From Asterias amurensis (taxonomy: Eukaryota > Echinodermata > Asteroidea > Forcipulatida > Asteriidae): DNA of 64,000 nt. The stretch is taken from positions 4,071,501 to 4,135,500 of the forward strand of contig NC_092668.1 of the NCBI RefSeq assembly GCF_032118995.1. Reading direction: 5' to 3'. Under the pieces are notes generated by a model. That model had not been told where the DNA came from and searched no databases. It saw nothing but the letters and a program-made list of their open reading frames with translations. This document shows positions 33,478 through 52,000 of the stretch, one piece after another; positions within the stretch are counted from its first letter, which is position 1; each line of letters begins with the position of its first letter. Position numbers and translations under genes: made by a program.

Positions 33478-34796
33478 GGCTATAAAACTGGGCATTGAAG
33501 TACATGTATAGGAAGTCCATAGCAACAGTCCTAGCCGTTGCCACAAATACAGCTACGGCTTTGCTTTAAGGCTGCCTGAAATAGCCTGAAGTCATTATGA
33601 CTTTTTGTGGAATATTTAAGTAGCATTTCTAAAAGAAATTGTAAATACAACGTACCGTCATATTTTTTATTTCATTTTGTAAGACTTATTTATTCAAAGG
33701 CCTACCTCACTCGTACTGGTCATTATGTATTTTTATGAACGGCAGGCTAATTAATGGTATGGAGATTGTTTTCAAGTGCTGCAATGGAGGATAAGCAATT
33801 CTGTCAAGCAGTTTCTGAAATTTAACCGACCGACACATTCAAAGACTTATTTAAATTATTGATTTGTACATGAAATGCTAGCAATGGAATAATTTTGTTT
33901 TTCTAGTTTGTATTTGATTTATGATTGATGTCGAAACCGATATTTCCGCTTGTTATCAAATTTTAGCTGCAATTCCATTTACCTTTTGAACACAATATTT
34001 GTCGAGTAAAATAAAAGTATTTATTGAATATATAGATGTGCTTTATCATGTTTTTTTTAAAAGTGTTACAAATTACTTTTGGAACATGATAGAGTGAAGA
34101 GACAGGCTTCAAAATTGATCCATGGCACCCACAGCAGTTGCCGCGGTGCCCTGTGCTTTTGCTGTGGTGCCCTCTGTAAAGTTCCAATTCAAATGAACTT
34201 TGTCCTCATGAAAGTGCTCCTTCACAGAGGAAAAGTGATGTGCCCCTTTAACCAAGAGCGGAGATCAAGGTTTAAAGAGATGAGGACGTATTTCCATCAC
34301 AAAACACAACAAAGTTTAGAAAGATCTCTTGATTGACACATATTTTCTGACTTTATTCCACTGAACTCATTTGAATGCCGATCGGTCGTTAGCGACCAGT
34401 TCGATTCCTTTTTCAGTCAAATAGCTATAAATTGAAAAATAATGATTGCTTAGCCAGAGTTTTCAGAATGGGAAAAAGGACTCTTGAGAGCGCTTTTGTG
34501 AACTGTTTTTTTAAGTTTAGAATTTAAGTGTCCATAATATAAATTTATCACTAAAATAAATGGTGCACAAAGGGGTTTAAACAAATTAAGTATTTTACCC
34601 CCCCTCCCCCACTTAATTTGTTCTTATAATACCACCTGATTGTGACATCAGTCTCCTTATCATTCAAGAACGTCCTTCCAAGAAATCTTTGAATAATATT
34701 TTTGTGAAATAACTTGCCGACAAGGGTGACCAAATTGTACGCAATGGACTTTGGAAATAAAACAACGCAAACGTTTGTATACTGTCCTCTGTATGG

Positions 34797-34802
34797 TTTA
34801 TT
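34797..34802 (-). terminator. RPS14: RPS14 polyadenylation signal
   Basis: AATAAA on the minus strand, 68 bp downstream of the RPS14 stop codon. A short 3' UTR is usual for ribosomal protein mRNAs. Confidence 0.7.
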
Positions 34803-34869
34803 GACCAAGCTTACAGAACATAACACTTGCTTTGTACAGTACTTTTGCTGCCACTGACAACAGCGCCCT

Positions 34870-39748
<4,879 letters not shown>

Positions 39749-39796
39749 GTCTGAAAGATTAAAAAGGATCAACATTAAACAACTGCCTACATCACA

Positions 39797-39970
39797 TTAA
39801 AGCTATTGGACACTTTCGGTACAGAAAAAAATTAAAGTTCACAGATTTACAAATAACTTGGGGGTTTACAGAGGGTAATGGTGAAAAAATTCTCCTGAAA
39901 TATTATTACATGAAATGCTTTACTTTTTGAGAAAACATTAAAGCAATATCAATTCTCACTGTCCGCTTAC
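39797..39970. repeat. Family C half element
   Basis: The end AAAGCTATTGGACACTTTCG is followed by the inverse-orientation half (TCACAGATTTACAAATAAC, ATGAAATGCTTTACTTTTTG), stopping near the central ATTCTC. Confidence 0.7.
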
Positions 39971-42798
39971 GAACGATGCCCGCCGTTCACGCATAAAGCG
40001 CACACGCACTGCTGCGTAACACCCCTTCTACTAAATGGTTTAGTCCAACTCGGTCGTGGCTCGGTAGTTCGGCGAGTAGGTGCTTGGTGATCGAGTGACC
40101 AAAAGATAAAGCGTTGAGCATATTAAGAAGTCAAAAAACGTGCAATGTGGCAGAAAAACAACAATGAGTACCGAGCAGAAAATTGCATTTTTTGACGATG
40201 TTTTTTTATTTCACTCAACAAAAATGAAATACAAGCATTATAAATGTATATTTAGTATGTGGGGAAAGTTTTGGTAGTGTAGTACAAAAGATACTTCAGT
40301 TATTGCTGGCTAATGATCGTTAAACTTTCACCTATCAACGCCGATTTGAAAAAAAAATGTATAGCGTTAAGCCTTTTTTTTTTTAGGAGACCCAAAATAT
40401 TAGACCCCTATAAAGGCTCACAGGGGAGCCTTATAGTTTCTAGAAGTACTACACAATAATACAACTAGCATTATCACATTATTACAATTTTATTTTCATT
40501 CTGAACGATGGATGATGAATTGAAAATAAAATTGTTTTCACAAACAAGTGGCCGGCAGAAATTGTCATTGACATTTATTTATTTACAAATTTTAATAAAT
40601 TGGCAATATTGTTATTTATTTCCGGTCAATTTCAATGACACATCTCTTCAATTTACCGCCACTGTGATGGACTTGGTAGCACAATTCTCTAAGAGATGAA
40701 AGCGTACAATTGAATACCTACAACTTAGTTAAAATATGTTGTAAACACTACACACAATTTTCGTGGCAGATATTTTACGGCAAGACAAGAAAGGTACCTA
40801 GACGTCAGTAACACAAATGTTGTATACGTAAACGTTTCCCCACTTCCATCCTCAGAAAAACGAATCGGCTTTTTCAAATGAAAATTTAACACATTAAAAT
40901 TGTAAAAACCAAGTCAAATCTACGTGAACGAACACTTCATAATTCATATTACTTTCGAACGGAAAAATATATCTAATAAACTGCCGAAAAAAGACGGATG
41001 GGAGTGGATTTCTTTCACAATATTATACCTTCGTCAACAGAAGCACCTTTTAGTATTAAAGAGGTCAAATAAGGTCATCCATTTAGGCTCGTCCAAGATG
41101 TTAGTTTTGTAACAGTTTAAATTGACGTTTAATTCATTCAAAAACTTAAAGAACAAACTCGATAGAATTTCCAACTTACTGATTAATTCTTTCTCCTGAA
41201 AGGTTTCTGATTTCTGACCAAATTTATTACAGTTTTTTTAAACATTGTTTCGGGGGGGGGGGGGGGGTAACACTGGTTTCTGTAAAATTGCACGTTGAAA
41301 CGTTCCTACACACAAGAGTACCAGCTCAACCTAAAAAAATAAGGTCAAATTAAGTTCAATGACCTTGATTTGCCGGAAACAGTCGAGGTCTTCCGACCGC
41401 TCCCGAATGCACAGAGCCATGTTGTTATTGTTTAGGATAGCCTGTGTACTAGCTGTGGTCGTCGACAGCTGGATCATTCATTCACGTTGCAGAACGAACA
41501 AAAAGACTCTCACAAATCGTGACTGAAATGGCCAGATGAAGACAGTTTCATGTTCAGTCGTGAGTATATCATGTTTACAGTAGTATCCGTATTGTTAACG
41601 AGTTACCAGAACTACAAATGTGTGAGAATGAAGGAGATTTCTGAATATTGTAATTTCTGTGATCTGTTCGGCAAAACTGTACTATTAACCACCTTCTATA
41701 CAGTGTAGTGTTCATGTGGTAAAGGAAGGGGATTGCATACAAAAAAGGAAATTATGTATTGTGTGTAGCCGTAGGTAGTGTACTGTTCCTTTAAAAAAGT
41801 ACTCACAATGCATTGCTGAGGGGATCGCTATTTTGGTTGTAACTTTGTAGTATCAACATTCTCTTGTCTGTAATAAAATAATAACTTGAGTCGTTGAGAA
41901 CACATGATTGGAGATTGATTGAGTTAGTAGTAAACTTGATTTGATTGATGTAAAACTAAAGCTAGTGAACCATTTTTTTGACTTGGTTGGTTCTCGATTT
42001 GATAAATATTAAAAAATATGCCACAAAATGGCTCTTGGTTTTTAACTAAATCAAGACAATATTGATTTGAAAATAGTAGTAGCGTGTTGCACTACTACTA
42101 CCAGACATCTGGCAACCAATTTTTCACTCATTGTTGCCGAAAGCGATTTTGTTTGATTAATTGTTTGTATACATTTATAAAATAAGTATTGTAGTACTCT
42201 AGTAGTGAATAAAAAACTAAAAAGTGTTGGTCTGATCATGGCTGATACACACAAACAAATTTGGAAAAGATTCCGTATGGCGCCACCCGTTTTTCATTCG
42301 ATATGAAATCATATAGTATCTAATTTACCTCTATGAGATATCCCTTTTTGTAAAAAAGAGTGAAAAAGTGGTGGCGCCTTACAGAAGTTATCCACAAATT
42401 TTGTTGTTGCTAGGAATTCCACCACATTGAAGGCTTTTAAATTTGTATTTCCTTGTATTAATGTATTAATGATTAAGTGGTTTGTTTGCACCCATCAATG
42501 TATTCCTAGTTGTATTTTGTATTTCCCTACCACTGATTCTGGATTTAGTTTAGGCTTGGTTTCAATTTTGGTAATAATAATATTGTACACGTTATTGTTT
42601 TATTTTTCTGGAATTTTTTGTATTTTGTATTTGTATGTTCTTTGTTGCTAATGGAATAATAAAACAATAAACAAAAAACATATTGTACGAGTTATTGTTT
42701 GTATTTAGTACCATTGAGCGCTTTGATAGTTTTGTGCACTTAATAAATGTTACTTATTATTATTTTTTGATTATTATTATTATTCCACTGTCTTGTAG
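39971..42798. other. Shared 5' region of RPS14 and ZSWIM8
   Basis: No coding exon was found. The first, non-coding exons of both genes should lie here. A good donor, GTC-GTGAGT at 41560 on the plus strand, could end a ZSWIM8 leader exon. GTAAGT on the minus strand near 41175 could end an RPS14 leader exon. Both are inferences. A poly-G run lies at about 41253-41268. A bidirectional promoter near 41200-41500 would fit. Confidence 0.35.
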
Positions 42799-43022
42799 AT
42801 TTTACGATATTACTCACTCAGAATACTGAGATATGGAGTACATTTATGACTGGGAGGAACAAGATCGATTCTCGTTTGAAGACAGTGATCGTTTCGAAGA
42901 AGACTCACTTTGCTCGTGGGTGAGTGAAGCGGAGAGCGTCAGTAACAACAACTGGCGAGGATGGAGAAAAGGTGGCACCACGGGAGGCGGAGGGTCTACC
43001 CAATCCAGCCATTCAAATGAAG
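42799..43022 (+). CDS. ZSWIM8: ZSWIM8 first coding exon
   Basis: A probable acceptor TCTTGTAG ends at 42798, so 42799-42832 would be 5' UTR. Coding begins at the ATG at 42833 and gives 63 residues plus one base. The acidic aromatic block RFSFEDSDRFEEDSLCS is the family's N-terminal signature. NWRGWRK and a glycine-rich stretch follow. Confidence 0.85.
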
Positions 43023-46000
43023 GTTTGTTTTATAAAAGTCTTCTTTCATCCTAAACTGTACTTAAAGATGCTATGTCAGATTTTTGGCCGATTTGACCAA
43101 AAAATTCTGATTTAAAATTCAATAGATATTTTGATGGGGGTCGAGAAAGTTACAAGCTTTCATTTGAGCCATTGCTCGAAAAAGTCCGCCAATTATTAGT
43201 AGCAGTGAAATAAAGAGCTCAAAATTAGTTTTTGTCGGGATCCCGACAATACGTATATCACGTGACCAATTCTTATGTGTTTTATAAGAAACGTTGTAAA
43301 TTTTTGCCATGGTTCTTGACCATTAAAAGTAAAAGTTAAACTTTTTTTCGTTAGAGCGGGTGATACTCTATGAAATACCATTCACTCAAAACAAAATATT
43401 TTTTAATGTTTGGGGCCAAAAATCTGACATAGCATCTTTAAAGGATTTGGGTACTTTTTGTAAACACAAAACACAATGTCCACAGATTTACATTAAACTT
43501 ACACAGTTTTAAGATAATGATAGTGGAAAGCTTACCTTCAAGTAGTACTTGCTGAGGTGCTGTAGTTTTTGAGAAATGAGTAAAACAATGTCTTGAGAAA
43601 AAAACCGCTTTAAATGCAAAAATAATTGAGATGAAAATTATTTTTGTGTCCTGTTTTACTCATTTCTTAAAAAGCTTTGTACCATCATAATCTTTAAATG
43701 ATATGAGTTTTTTATAAATCTGTGGGCATTGTGTATCCAGAGTATCATCTCGATTATTATCGTATTTGATATGTCTTGAATATGGGCGTTACAAATCATC
43801 TACCATCAACAATGGGTTCGTATATTAATTTATTTTATGCACAATTAAGTCCTGAAACTTGTTGAAAATGCAACAAGTAATTCATAAAATCAATAATTTG
43901 AAGAAGCAAAAAACAAAGACAACTTTTAGCAAAATGTTGTAGGCCTGAATAGGAAGTAGCCAGCCGGGCCACTTGGAGAGAGTTATGACATGATGTCCGA
44001 TGTTATAACTAGCAATTGGCCAGCGGACCTTAAAGGAACACGTTGCCTTGGATCGGACGAGTTGGTCTATAAAAAGCGTTTGAAACCGTTTGTTATGAAA
44101 TATATATGGTTAGAAAGATGTTTTAAAAGTAGAATATAATGATCCACACAAGTATCTCTCAAAATTGCACGGTTTTTCTTTTTACGTCGCGAACTATCAC
44201 GGTCGGCCATTTATGGGGGTCAAAATTTTGACCCCCATAAATGGCCGACCGTGTTATTGGACGAGGTAAAAAAAAAACCACGCAATTTCGAGGCATATTT
44301 GTGTAGATCATTGTATTCTACTTTTACATCATCTTTCTAACCATATGCATTTTATAATAAACGGTCAAAAACGCTTTTCAAAGACCAACTCGACCGATCC
44401 AAGGCAACGTGTTCCTTTAAGCCTTTTTGAGATATGGCGGACACAATGCTACAACACTACTGCGGCTTAGGGCACGTATGTACGCGCGGCCGATCTAGGT
44501 ATTATATTCTTTATCTATGAGTTGCCCACATTTGGGGCGCGCGCGTAAAACATTGTATGTCCGCCATACCTCAAAAAGGCTTATGTTGATGCCCCTTCAC
44601 CCTTTCTGAATTCCGACACCTCCCCCCCCCTCCAATGGAATCAACCTTGACCTTCAGAAGGGATCAGTTTCAAGGAAAAGCATTTGACTTTGAGGGGTGA
44701 TTATTGGTTTGGTTGCCTTTGTTCATTTAGAGTCCATTTGTCCTCAAATGTAGATAAGCTCATTATGTATGCTTAGCTTGCAAGGGACTGGTTTTAATTT
44801 GATTAGTGGTCATCAACTGAAGGACTACATGTTGGTCACTCTTGTAGGTCATTCAACTGATAGAGTGAACATCTACATGTAACATCCATCTATAATATTC
44901 AGGCCTGATACATCATGAAGGCACCGAAGGCGATTGCCTTCATGCCCCCTGGTGGTTGCCTTGGTGCCCTTGAAATGCTCTGCAGTAGAAATTTACAATC
45001 TCCTCAGAGGGGTGCCCTTTACAAAGGAGAAAATGCTTTGGTGCCCTTGCCCTTTCAAAAACGAAGCATCCACCACCTAGGATATGTTGACAATCCTGAC
45101 ATAACCTTTTGCGGGGTTGTTGTTGAATGGGAGGGCTGTTTCGAAATGTTGTTTTGACTGTTCCCTAAGAAACTACAAGAAATTGTTTGATTTGACAGCA
45201 AAATTAGGAGGCTGTTGAATGTTTTTGTTGTAATTTACAGGAAACAAGAATCTTTTTTCATGAAGTTGTGGAGTCCATTGTCCAGTACTGATAATTGTTG
45301 GCAGTTGTTAGCACCTATGTAACGGGAGATAATTGAAGATAAGGCATTTTAATGTCACTCTGGAACAAAGGAATGTGTTGCCACACAGTTCTGCCATTAA
45401 AAGAAAGGACAGTGCACACATAGTCGACGTGCCAAATGTAAATTTGTAATCAATTTAGGCAGCACTTTTCGGCTCAAATTTTATGAAACTGAAGGAACTT
45501 TTCAATTATTTATTGCTTTCCCTAAAGACAGTTTATACCCATGGCTGATCAAGTGTACTTCATTATAATTGAAAACGTTGTACAGGTTGCTATCTGTGTA
45601 CGTAACACTGTAATTCAAGAATGACTTTAGTCATACTCATACACAAAGATTTAAAAAAAAAACTTAATAATTTTGATTTTGGGGGTTGAACAAAGAATTG
45701 ACTAGAGTGGGATTCGAACCAACGACCTCCGGATTAACATGCCGGCGCTCTACCAACTGAGCTATCTAGCCCTATATTGGTGTTCACCCTATTTTGTCAC
45801 TATCTTTGTTCGGGGGTGCCAGTCAGAAGCCATAAAACTCCCGTTTAGCCAGGGATCACACCCAAATTACGATACAAGCTGGGAAGCGGCAGCCTGGGGA
45901 TCATCTTAAGGGGATGCAACCTTTTGTTTCAGATATCAATATAAACCACAAGGGAAACTGACTGGGTAAGATTTTAAATGATTTTCGGGGTTGAACAAAG

Positions 46001-49000
46001 AATTGACTAGAGTGGGTTTCGAACCAACGACCTTCGGATTAACGTGCCAGCGCTCTACCAACTGAGCTATCTTCATTGTAGCCCAATATTGGCGGTCTCC
46101 ATTATTTGTTTAAATATTGAACTTTTTCTTTGTAAAATTGTGGTACTTTAGTCAAGCGTTATAAATGTGAGTTAATCGTACAATGTCCGCTGTTATGTAA
46201 CCATAGTAACATTTAAACCCATTCAATGACAGCCCAATGTTTAAGTTACAAGTTTACACACGTGTGAGGATTTTTTCAATTGTGCACATGTGTTCCGTTG
46301 AAAACGATGGTCATTTTCCACACTTTGCTTCTTTTCCTTTGTCCCCTTTCATAATTGTTTTGGGGGGGATTGTAAATTAATTTTGTAGTCAACAAGGTAC
46401 ATACTGGAACAATGGAGGGGTAAACACAAAGCCTGTTCCAGATCTTGAGTCCTTTGTTCCCCACACCTGTCCATGTGTGGGTGGGAAACCCATGGACAGC
46501 TTGATTGGTTCATAGACTTGTCTAGTCTGCTGACTGCTTTTGCTATATTTGTTTTTCCTGAAACAAACTCTTGAAGGTTTTTATGATTTTCATTTAAAAA
46601 GCAAATAAATGAAACTCTATTTGATAGGGGTGCACTGACCCTGTATTATAGAGTAACTTGGAAATGGATCTGGGGGCCAGTTCAAAGAACGAACAGAGGA
46701 CTTTGCTAGTCTACATGACTCACTCAATATGAAGAAAAACCACACTGACTATAGTGATCCACACACACACAAAAAGAGAATTTGTGTGGCTTCGGTATTG
46801 AAGACATTGCATGGGGCATTAATTGTATTAAAACAGATGAGTCAGGGAAAATGTCTTTGTTTGGAATTCAAGATTGTAAGACCACACTGGAGGTCACCAC
46901 CCCAACTGTTGTAATCTTCTGTGGGCAGAAGTCGTCTGCCACCAGTCCAATTGTACCTGGCGCTAGTTTTTGGTTACCATGCTAAACCACAGGTTACTTG
47001 AAATGTTACTACATCCTGTAGGCCTGCCGATATTGTGTAATGTTGTGGCTTCATGTTGAACAATGCTTTGTACTTAACATAATGAACTCCAGTTTTAAAG
47101 CCATTGGACCCTTTCGGTACAGGAAAAAAAAAAAAAGTTCACAGATTTACAACTTACAGGGTTTACAGAAGGTAATGGTGAAAGACTTCTCCTGAAATAT
47201 TAGTCCATGAAATGCTTTACTTTTTTAGAAAACGGTAAAACAATATAAATTCTCGTTAGCGAGAATTACGGATTTGTTGTAAACACATGTCATGACCCGG
47301 CGAAACGCGCGAAAACAGGATTGGGTTTTCCCGTTATTTTCTCCCGACTCCGATGTCCGATTGAGCCTAAATTTCCACAGGATTGTTATTTTATATATAA
47401 GTTGTAATACACGAAGTGTGGGACTTGGACAATACTGTTCACCGAAAGTGTATAATGGCTTTAAAGGAACACGTTGCCTTGGATCGGTCGAGTTGGTCTT
47501 TGAAAAGCGTTCTGTAACCGTTTTTTATAAAATGCATATGGGTAGAAAGATGTTGTAAAAGTAGAATACAATGATCCACACAAACATGCCTCGAAATTGC
47601 GTGGTTTTCCTTTTACCACGTCGACTAACACGTCGGCCATTTATGGGGGTCAAAATTTTGACTCCCATAAATGGCCGACCATGTTAGTTTGTACAGTAGA
47701 GGGAAAACCACGCAATTTCGAGGCAAACTTGTGTGGATCATTGTATTCTACTTTTAAAACATCTTTCCAACCATATGCATTTTATAAAAAACGGTTACAA
47801 ACGCTTTTGTTTTGACCAACTCGTCCGATCCAAGGCAACGTGTTCCTTTAAACAAGAATGAGTGGTGTTGTTGCTTCATGATGTACAATGTACAAAGTAC
47901 TTGTATCCCACTAGTCTTCGTTCTCTGGGTATGTACATGGTGTACTGTATCAGTACAAAGCAGATGCATGATCCTACATGTATATGGTTAGTAAAAGGGG
48001 TAGGAGGGGGTCTGCTTTTACACACTTTAATTTGACCATGGAGGAAGGTCTCCATGATTTGACCATCAGGATCAGTACGGATGTCTTGGTTATTCATAAA
48101 TTATCATGAAGAATTTGTAATTTTATCCATTGTGGATTTTCAATGTTGGTCACGTAACGGTGTGTTGTCTTTGAAATTATGACAACTTGGCCGCCCCATT
48201 TTTAACACCCTCCCCTCCGGTTTTGAAACACTGTCCCCCCCCCCCTCTGGGTTCATGAATATTTACTGGTATCCTGTGATTCAAGGACATGCAATGAAGC
48301 AAGGGTTCCAGGTGATTAAGAACATCCCATGTCCTTGTGTGAATAATGGTAATCTGAAGTTACCAAGAAAAGAGAGGGGGGGGGGGGAGGGAGGGGTAGT
48401 GTGATTCTAATCCAAGTTGTTTACTCACTGACATTATGATCTGTATGCAAATGAATTAAGACATTCTGAGATGTGGTCAGGTTTCTTGGTAAATGACTTA
48501 TTCAGGAAGGAGAGTCTTTCATGACTAATGAAAGACTTTTCTCCTGGTGAGAAGATGTGGAATCGTTAAATGTAATCACAAGACCATGAGTAAGTGGTGG
48601 GTTGTGGTGTTAGTCAGGTAAATGCCGAAAGGAAAGGAAATTGATTCACTAAATTTAATGACTAAACTGTAATTGGAACTTACAAGTATTTGAATGAGAT
48701 ATTTATTGAGTTTATTCATTATTTATGATTTTTATTTTGATCCATCAAATATGCAGTGCAGCTTCACTGGGTCGACTGAAAATTTTCTCCTGAAACTGAA
48801 GAGGAAATATTAGAATGTTTATAATAGGGTGTCGTGGCCGAGCGGATAAGAGCACTGAACTCCAAGCAGTGTGGGTTCGAATCCCGGTCTTGACACTTGT
48901 GTCCTGCTTCTCTCCACCTAGGGATAAAATAGGTACCTGTGAGGGCAGAGATGGTTGTTGTGATTGATTGAGCCGAGTAGCGCATTATATGGTGAACTGA

Positions 49001-52000
49001 GATGGTTTAAGGAATGATTTAAGGCCCAGCGACCAGGGGTATTAATTTGAAGTGCCTTGGGACGCCCTTCGGGTGTGAAAAAGTGCTATAAAAACTGAAT
49101 AATATTATACTAATATTATTAGTAGAACCATGCAACAAGGAATAAAGTGGTATACAAATTAAGGGGGGGGGGGGGGGTGGGGAAAGGGACTGGACATTTT
49201 CAGAGCTCCACCTTTGATAGAAAAGTCGCTGGTCATGGTGTGTTTCCGTCTGCAATGGGGTGGAGTAAAGTGATGGCTTGAAACGTAACTCAGAGAAAAA
49301 ATTCAACAAAACATTCTTGAGAGTGATATGACAGTGTGTTTTTGTGCATGTTATGATCTGAACCAGTCTCAAACAAAGAGTTTTTTGTTTTTTTCATTTT
49401 TAAAGGCAGTGGACACTATTGGTATAAATTACTCAAAATAATTATTAGTATAAAACATTACTTGGTGACGAGTAATGGGGAGAGGTTGATAGTATAAAAC
49501 ATTATGAGAAACGGCTCCCTCTGAAGTCGCATAGTTTTAGAGAAAGACGTAATTTTCCACGAATTTGATTTCGAGACCTCAGTTTTAGAATTGGAGGTCT
49601 TGAAATCAACCATCTAAAAGCACACAACTTCGTGTGACAAGGGTTTTTCTTTCACTATTATGTCGCAACTTCTATGACCAAATTTTCACAGGTTTGTTAT
49701 TTTATGCATATGTGAGATACACTAAGTGAGAATACTGGTCTTTGTTTGACAGTTACCAATAGTGTCCATGTCTTTAAGGAGAGTTTGTTGATAAAGTGAT
49801 TGTTATCTGGGCCCACTGTACCCCCAGAGTGTTTGTGGTTTAACCTCAGGCCGCTCTGTGCTACTCCAGCTCCAGGGTAGTAGTTCAGACTCTGATCCTG
49901 AGGCTACCATACATGTATCGTGCAAAGTGCAAAACAATTTATATTCAACAAGTCGCTCCCAAGAGTTTTACAGATAAATAATTCTTTATCGTGTACATGT
50001 ACAATGTAGTGTGGAAAGTAGAATAGATTTTTCAGATTTCAACACTTGTGCCTTTATCACCTATATATGAACAATGTACACTTACATGTAGTAGATAGAG
50101 TTGTGGACAAGTCTAATTATAGAAAGAGGGTATTGTTTTGCAAGTGCACATTGTAATATGTGTGGTTCCCCCCCCCCCACACACACAAGATATGCTATTT
50201 CAGTAAACACCCTTTATGACCTATACATGTAAAGATATCCAATTTTGATGACTTGAATTTAAAGATGGCATAAACAATAGCCCAAATTCATACATGTACA
50301 TTGTAGAGCAGAAAATACTGCTAGGACATGTCTATCTTCACTATGCAAAATTGAGTTGGGCACCAGTTGCAGCAATGTAAACCTTGTGGAATTCTGGCAG
50401 GGTACCAGTTTTCTGTGTTTTTAGAAGGGTTTTTAAATGCTTACAGTACATGATTTTGAAATCGGGCCTAAGATTTTATACATGTTTTATAAAAATGCTA
50501 ACTGCTCCCAGTTTGTAAAAAACGGGGCAATGCTTGGGTTGAAAAGACCTGTGATGTACACTCAATGGGCGCATTGTGCTATTTAAGGAAGAGGGCCTAT
50601 CGAGGCGGTTACTTCATCTCTCAGATTCCCCGCTGGTGTATATCACCAGAATATCTAGCAGGGAACCAGTAATTGACAGTATCAATCTAGTAAGAATCTT
50701 AGCTGGTAACCATAGTTTCTGCGGTTATAAGATATTCTTTGTTAATGGTAAATTTGTGTCCGTGGTCATCTAATTGGATGACTGACACTGCTCAGAATCG
50801 ACTCTGTCTTGTCAAGTCATAAGAATAATAGTGATCTATTTTTCATCAATGTTTTGTGCATCAAGAGTGTTTTTTCTTCTATTATTTTCTTGCAACCTCG
50901 ATGACCCAATTGAGTCAAAATTTTCATGTTTGGATACATCAAGTGAGAATCTCGTCTTTGACATAAGACTAGTCTGTTCTCGACGTAGGCAAGTTACTCA
51001 TTTTAACTTAGGAACTACCCATACGTTTTTTAATATCTCCTAAGACTAGTCCTAAGTTAGGACTCGTTGTGAAATCGACCCCAGTGCCTTTAATTAAGGT
51101 TATGACCGTGACCTGTTTCTTTTCCTTTCCAACTAACTTTGGATCTTTGCTTTGGTGTGATGCACCAAGCAGTCGCTTCTAAAAAACAGTTGTCAGCTAG
51201 CGAGAGGAAGGGAAGTGATATATCGGTTGACCAAGATACAGGACAGAATCCCCTGCAAGTTGAGTCCGATTTTACTTCTTCAGCATTTATGAGACATCAT
51301 GTGTCTAGCCGAGAGATTAATGCCAAGACAACATACTCTCCCTCTTAAAGACACTGGACACTATTGGTAATTGTAAAAGACCAGTCTTCTCACTTGTGTA
51401 TCTCAACATGCATAAAATAACAAACCTGCGAACATTTCAGCTCAATTGGACGTCGAAGTTGCGAGATAATAATGGAAGAAAAAACCACCCTTGTAGTGTG
51501 AGGTTGTGTGCTTTCGGATGCTTGATTTCGGGACCTCAAAATCTAATCCAGAAAGACTCGAATACAAATTCAAATATTTTAGAAGAAAATTACTTCTTTC
51601 TCGAAAACTACGTTACTTCAGAGGGAGCCATTTATCACAATGTTTTATATCACAGCTCTCCATTGCTTGTTACCAAGTAAGTTTTTATGCTAACAATTAT
51701 TGTGAGTAATTACCAATAGTGTCCAGTGCCTTTACTGCCAAGACAACGTACTCTCCCTCTTAGACTCTACCTCTAGTCTTAGTCTTGATTCAAGAATTAG
51801 TGATTCACGCGTGACTGCCTTTGTTCTGGAGCTGAATGCTGCATGTCGGAGGGTGTATTTGTAGTCTTGTTTGAAGACGTTAGAAATGTCTTGTTTGAAG
51901 ACGTTAGAAATAGTTTTTTTACTAAAACATCAAAAGAGAGGCTTCAAGCTGTGTAACATAACAAGGTGTTTTTTCCTTTCATTATTTTCTTGCCAAAGTG

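Larger units (their letters stand above)
32377..34780. other. Convergent spacer between protease 2 and RPS14
   Basis: Holds a long hairpin (32553-32725), a half copy of family D (about 32761-32955) and a family E foldback (33232-33477). A direct pair of GGGATTTGAACCAATGACC phrases at about 32428 and 32459 looks like a degenerate tRNA-like B-box region. No gene was recognised. Confidence 0.55.

Noticed and set aside
41559..41561. ZSWIM8 leader exon ending here
   Set aside because: The donor is good but nothing else fixes the exon; mentioned only as a candidate.
51139..51348. 69-codon frame in ZSWIM8 intron 1 and a possible continuation after the MITE
   Set aside because: Removing the insertion still leaves a stop; no family recognised. 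A decayed coding fragment cannot be excluded.
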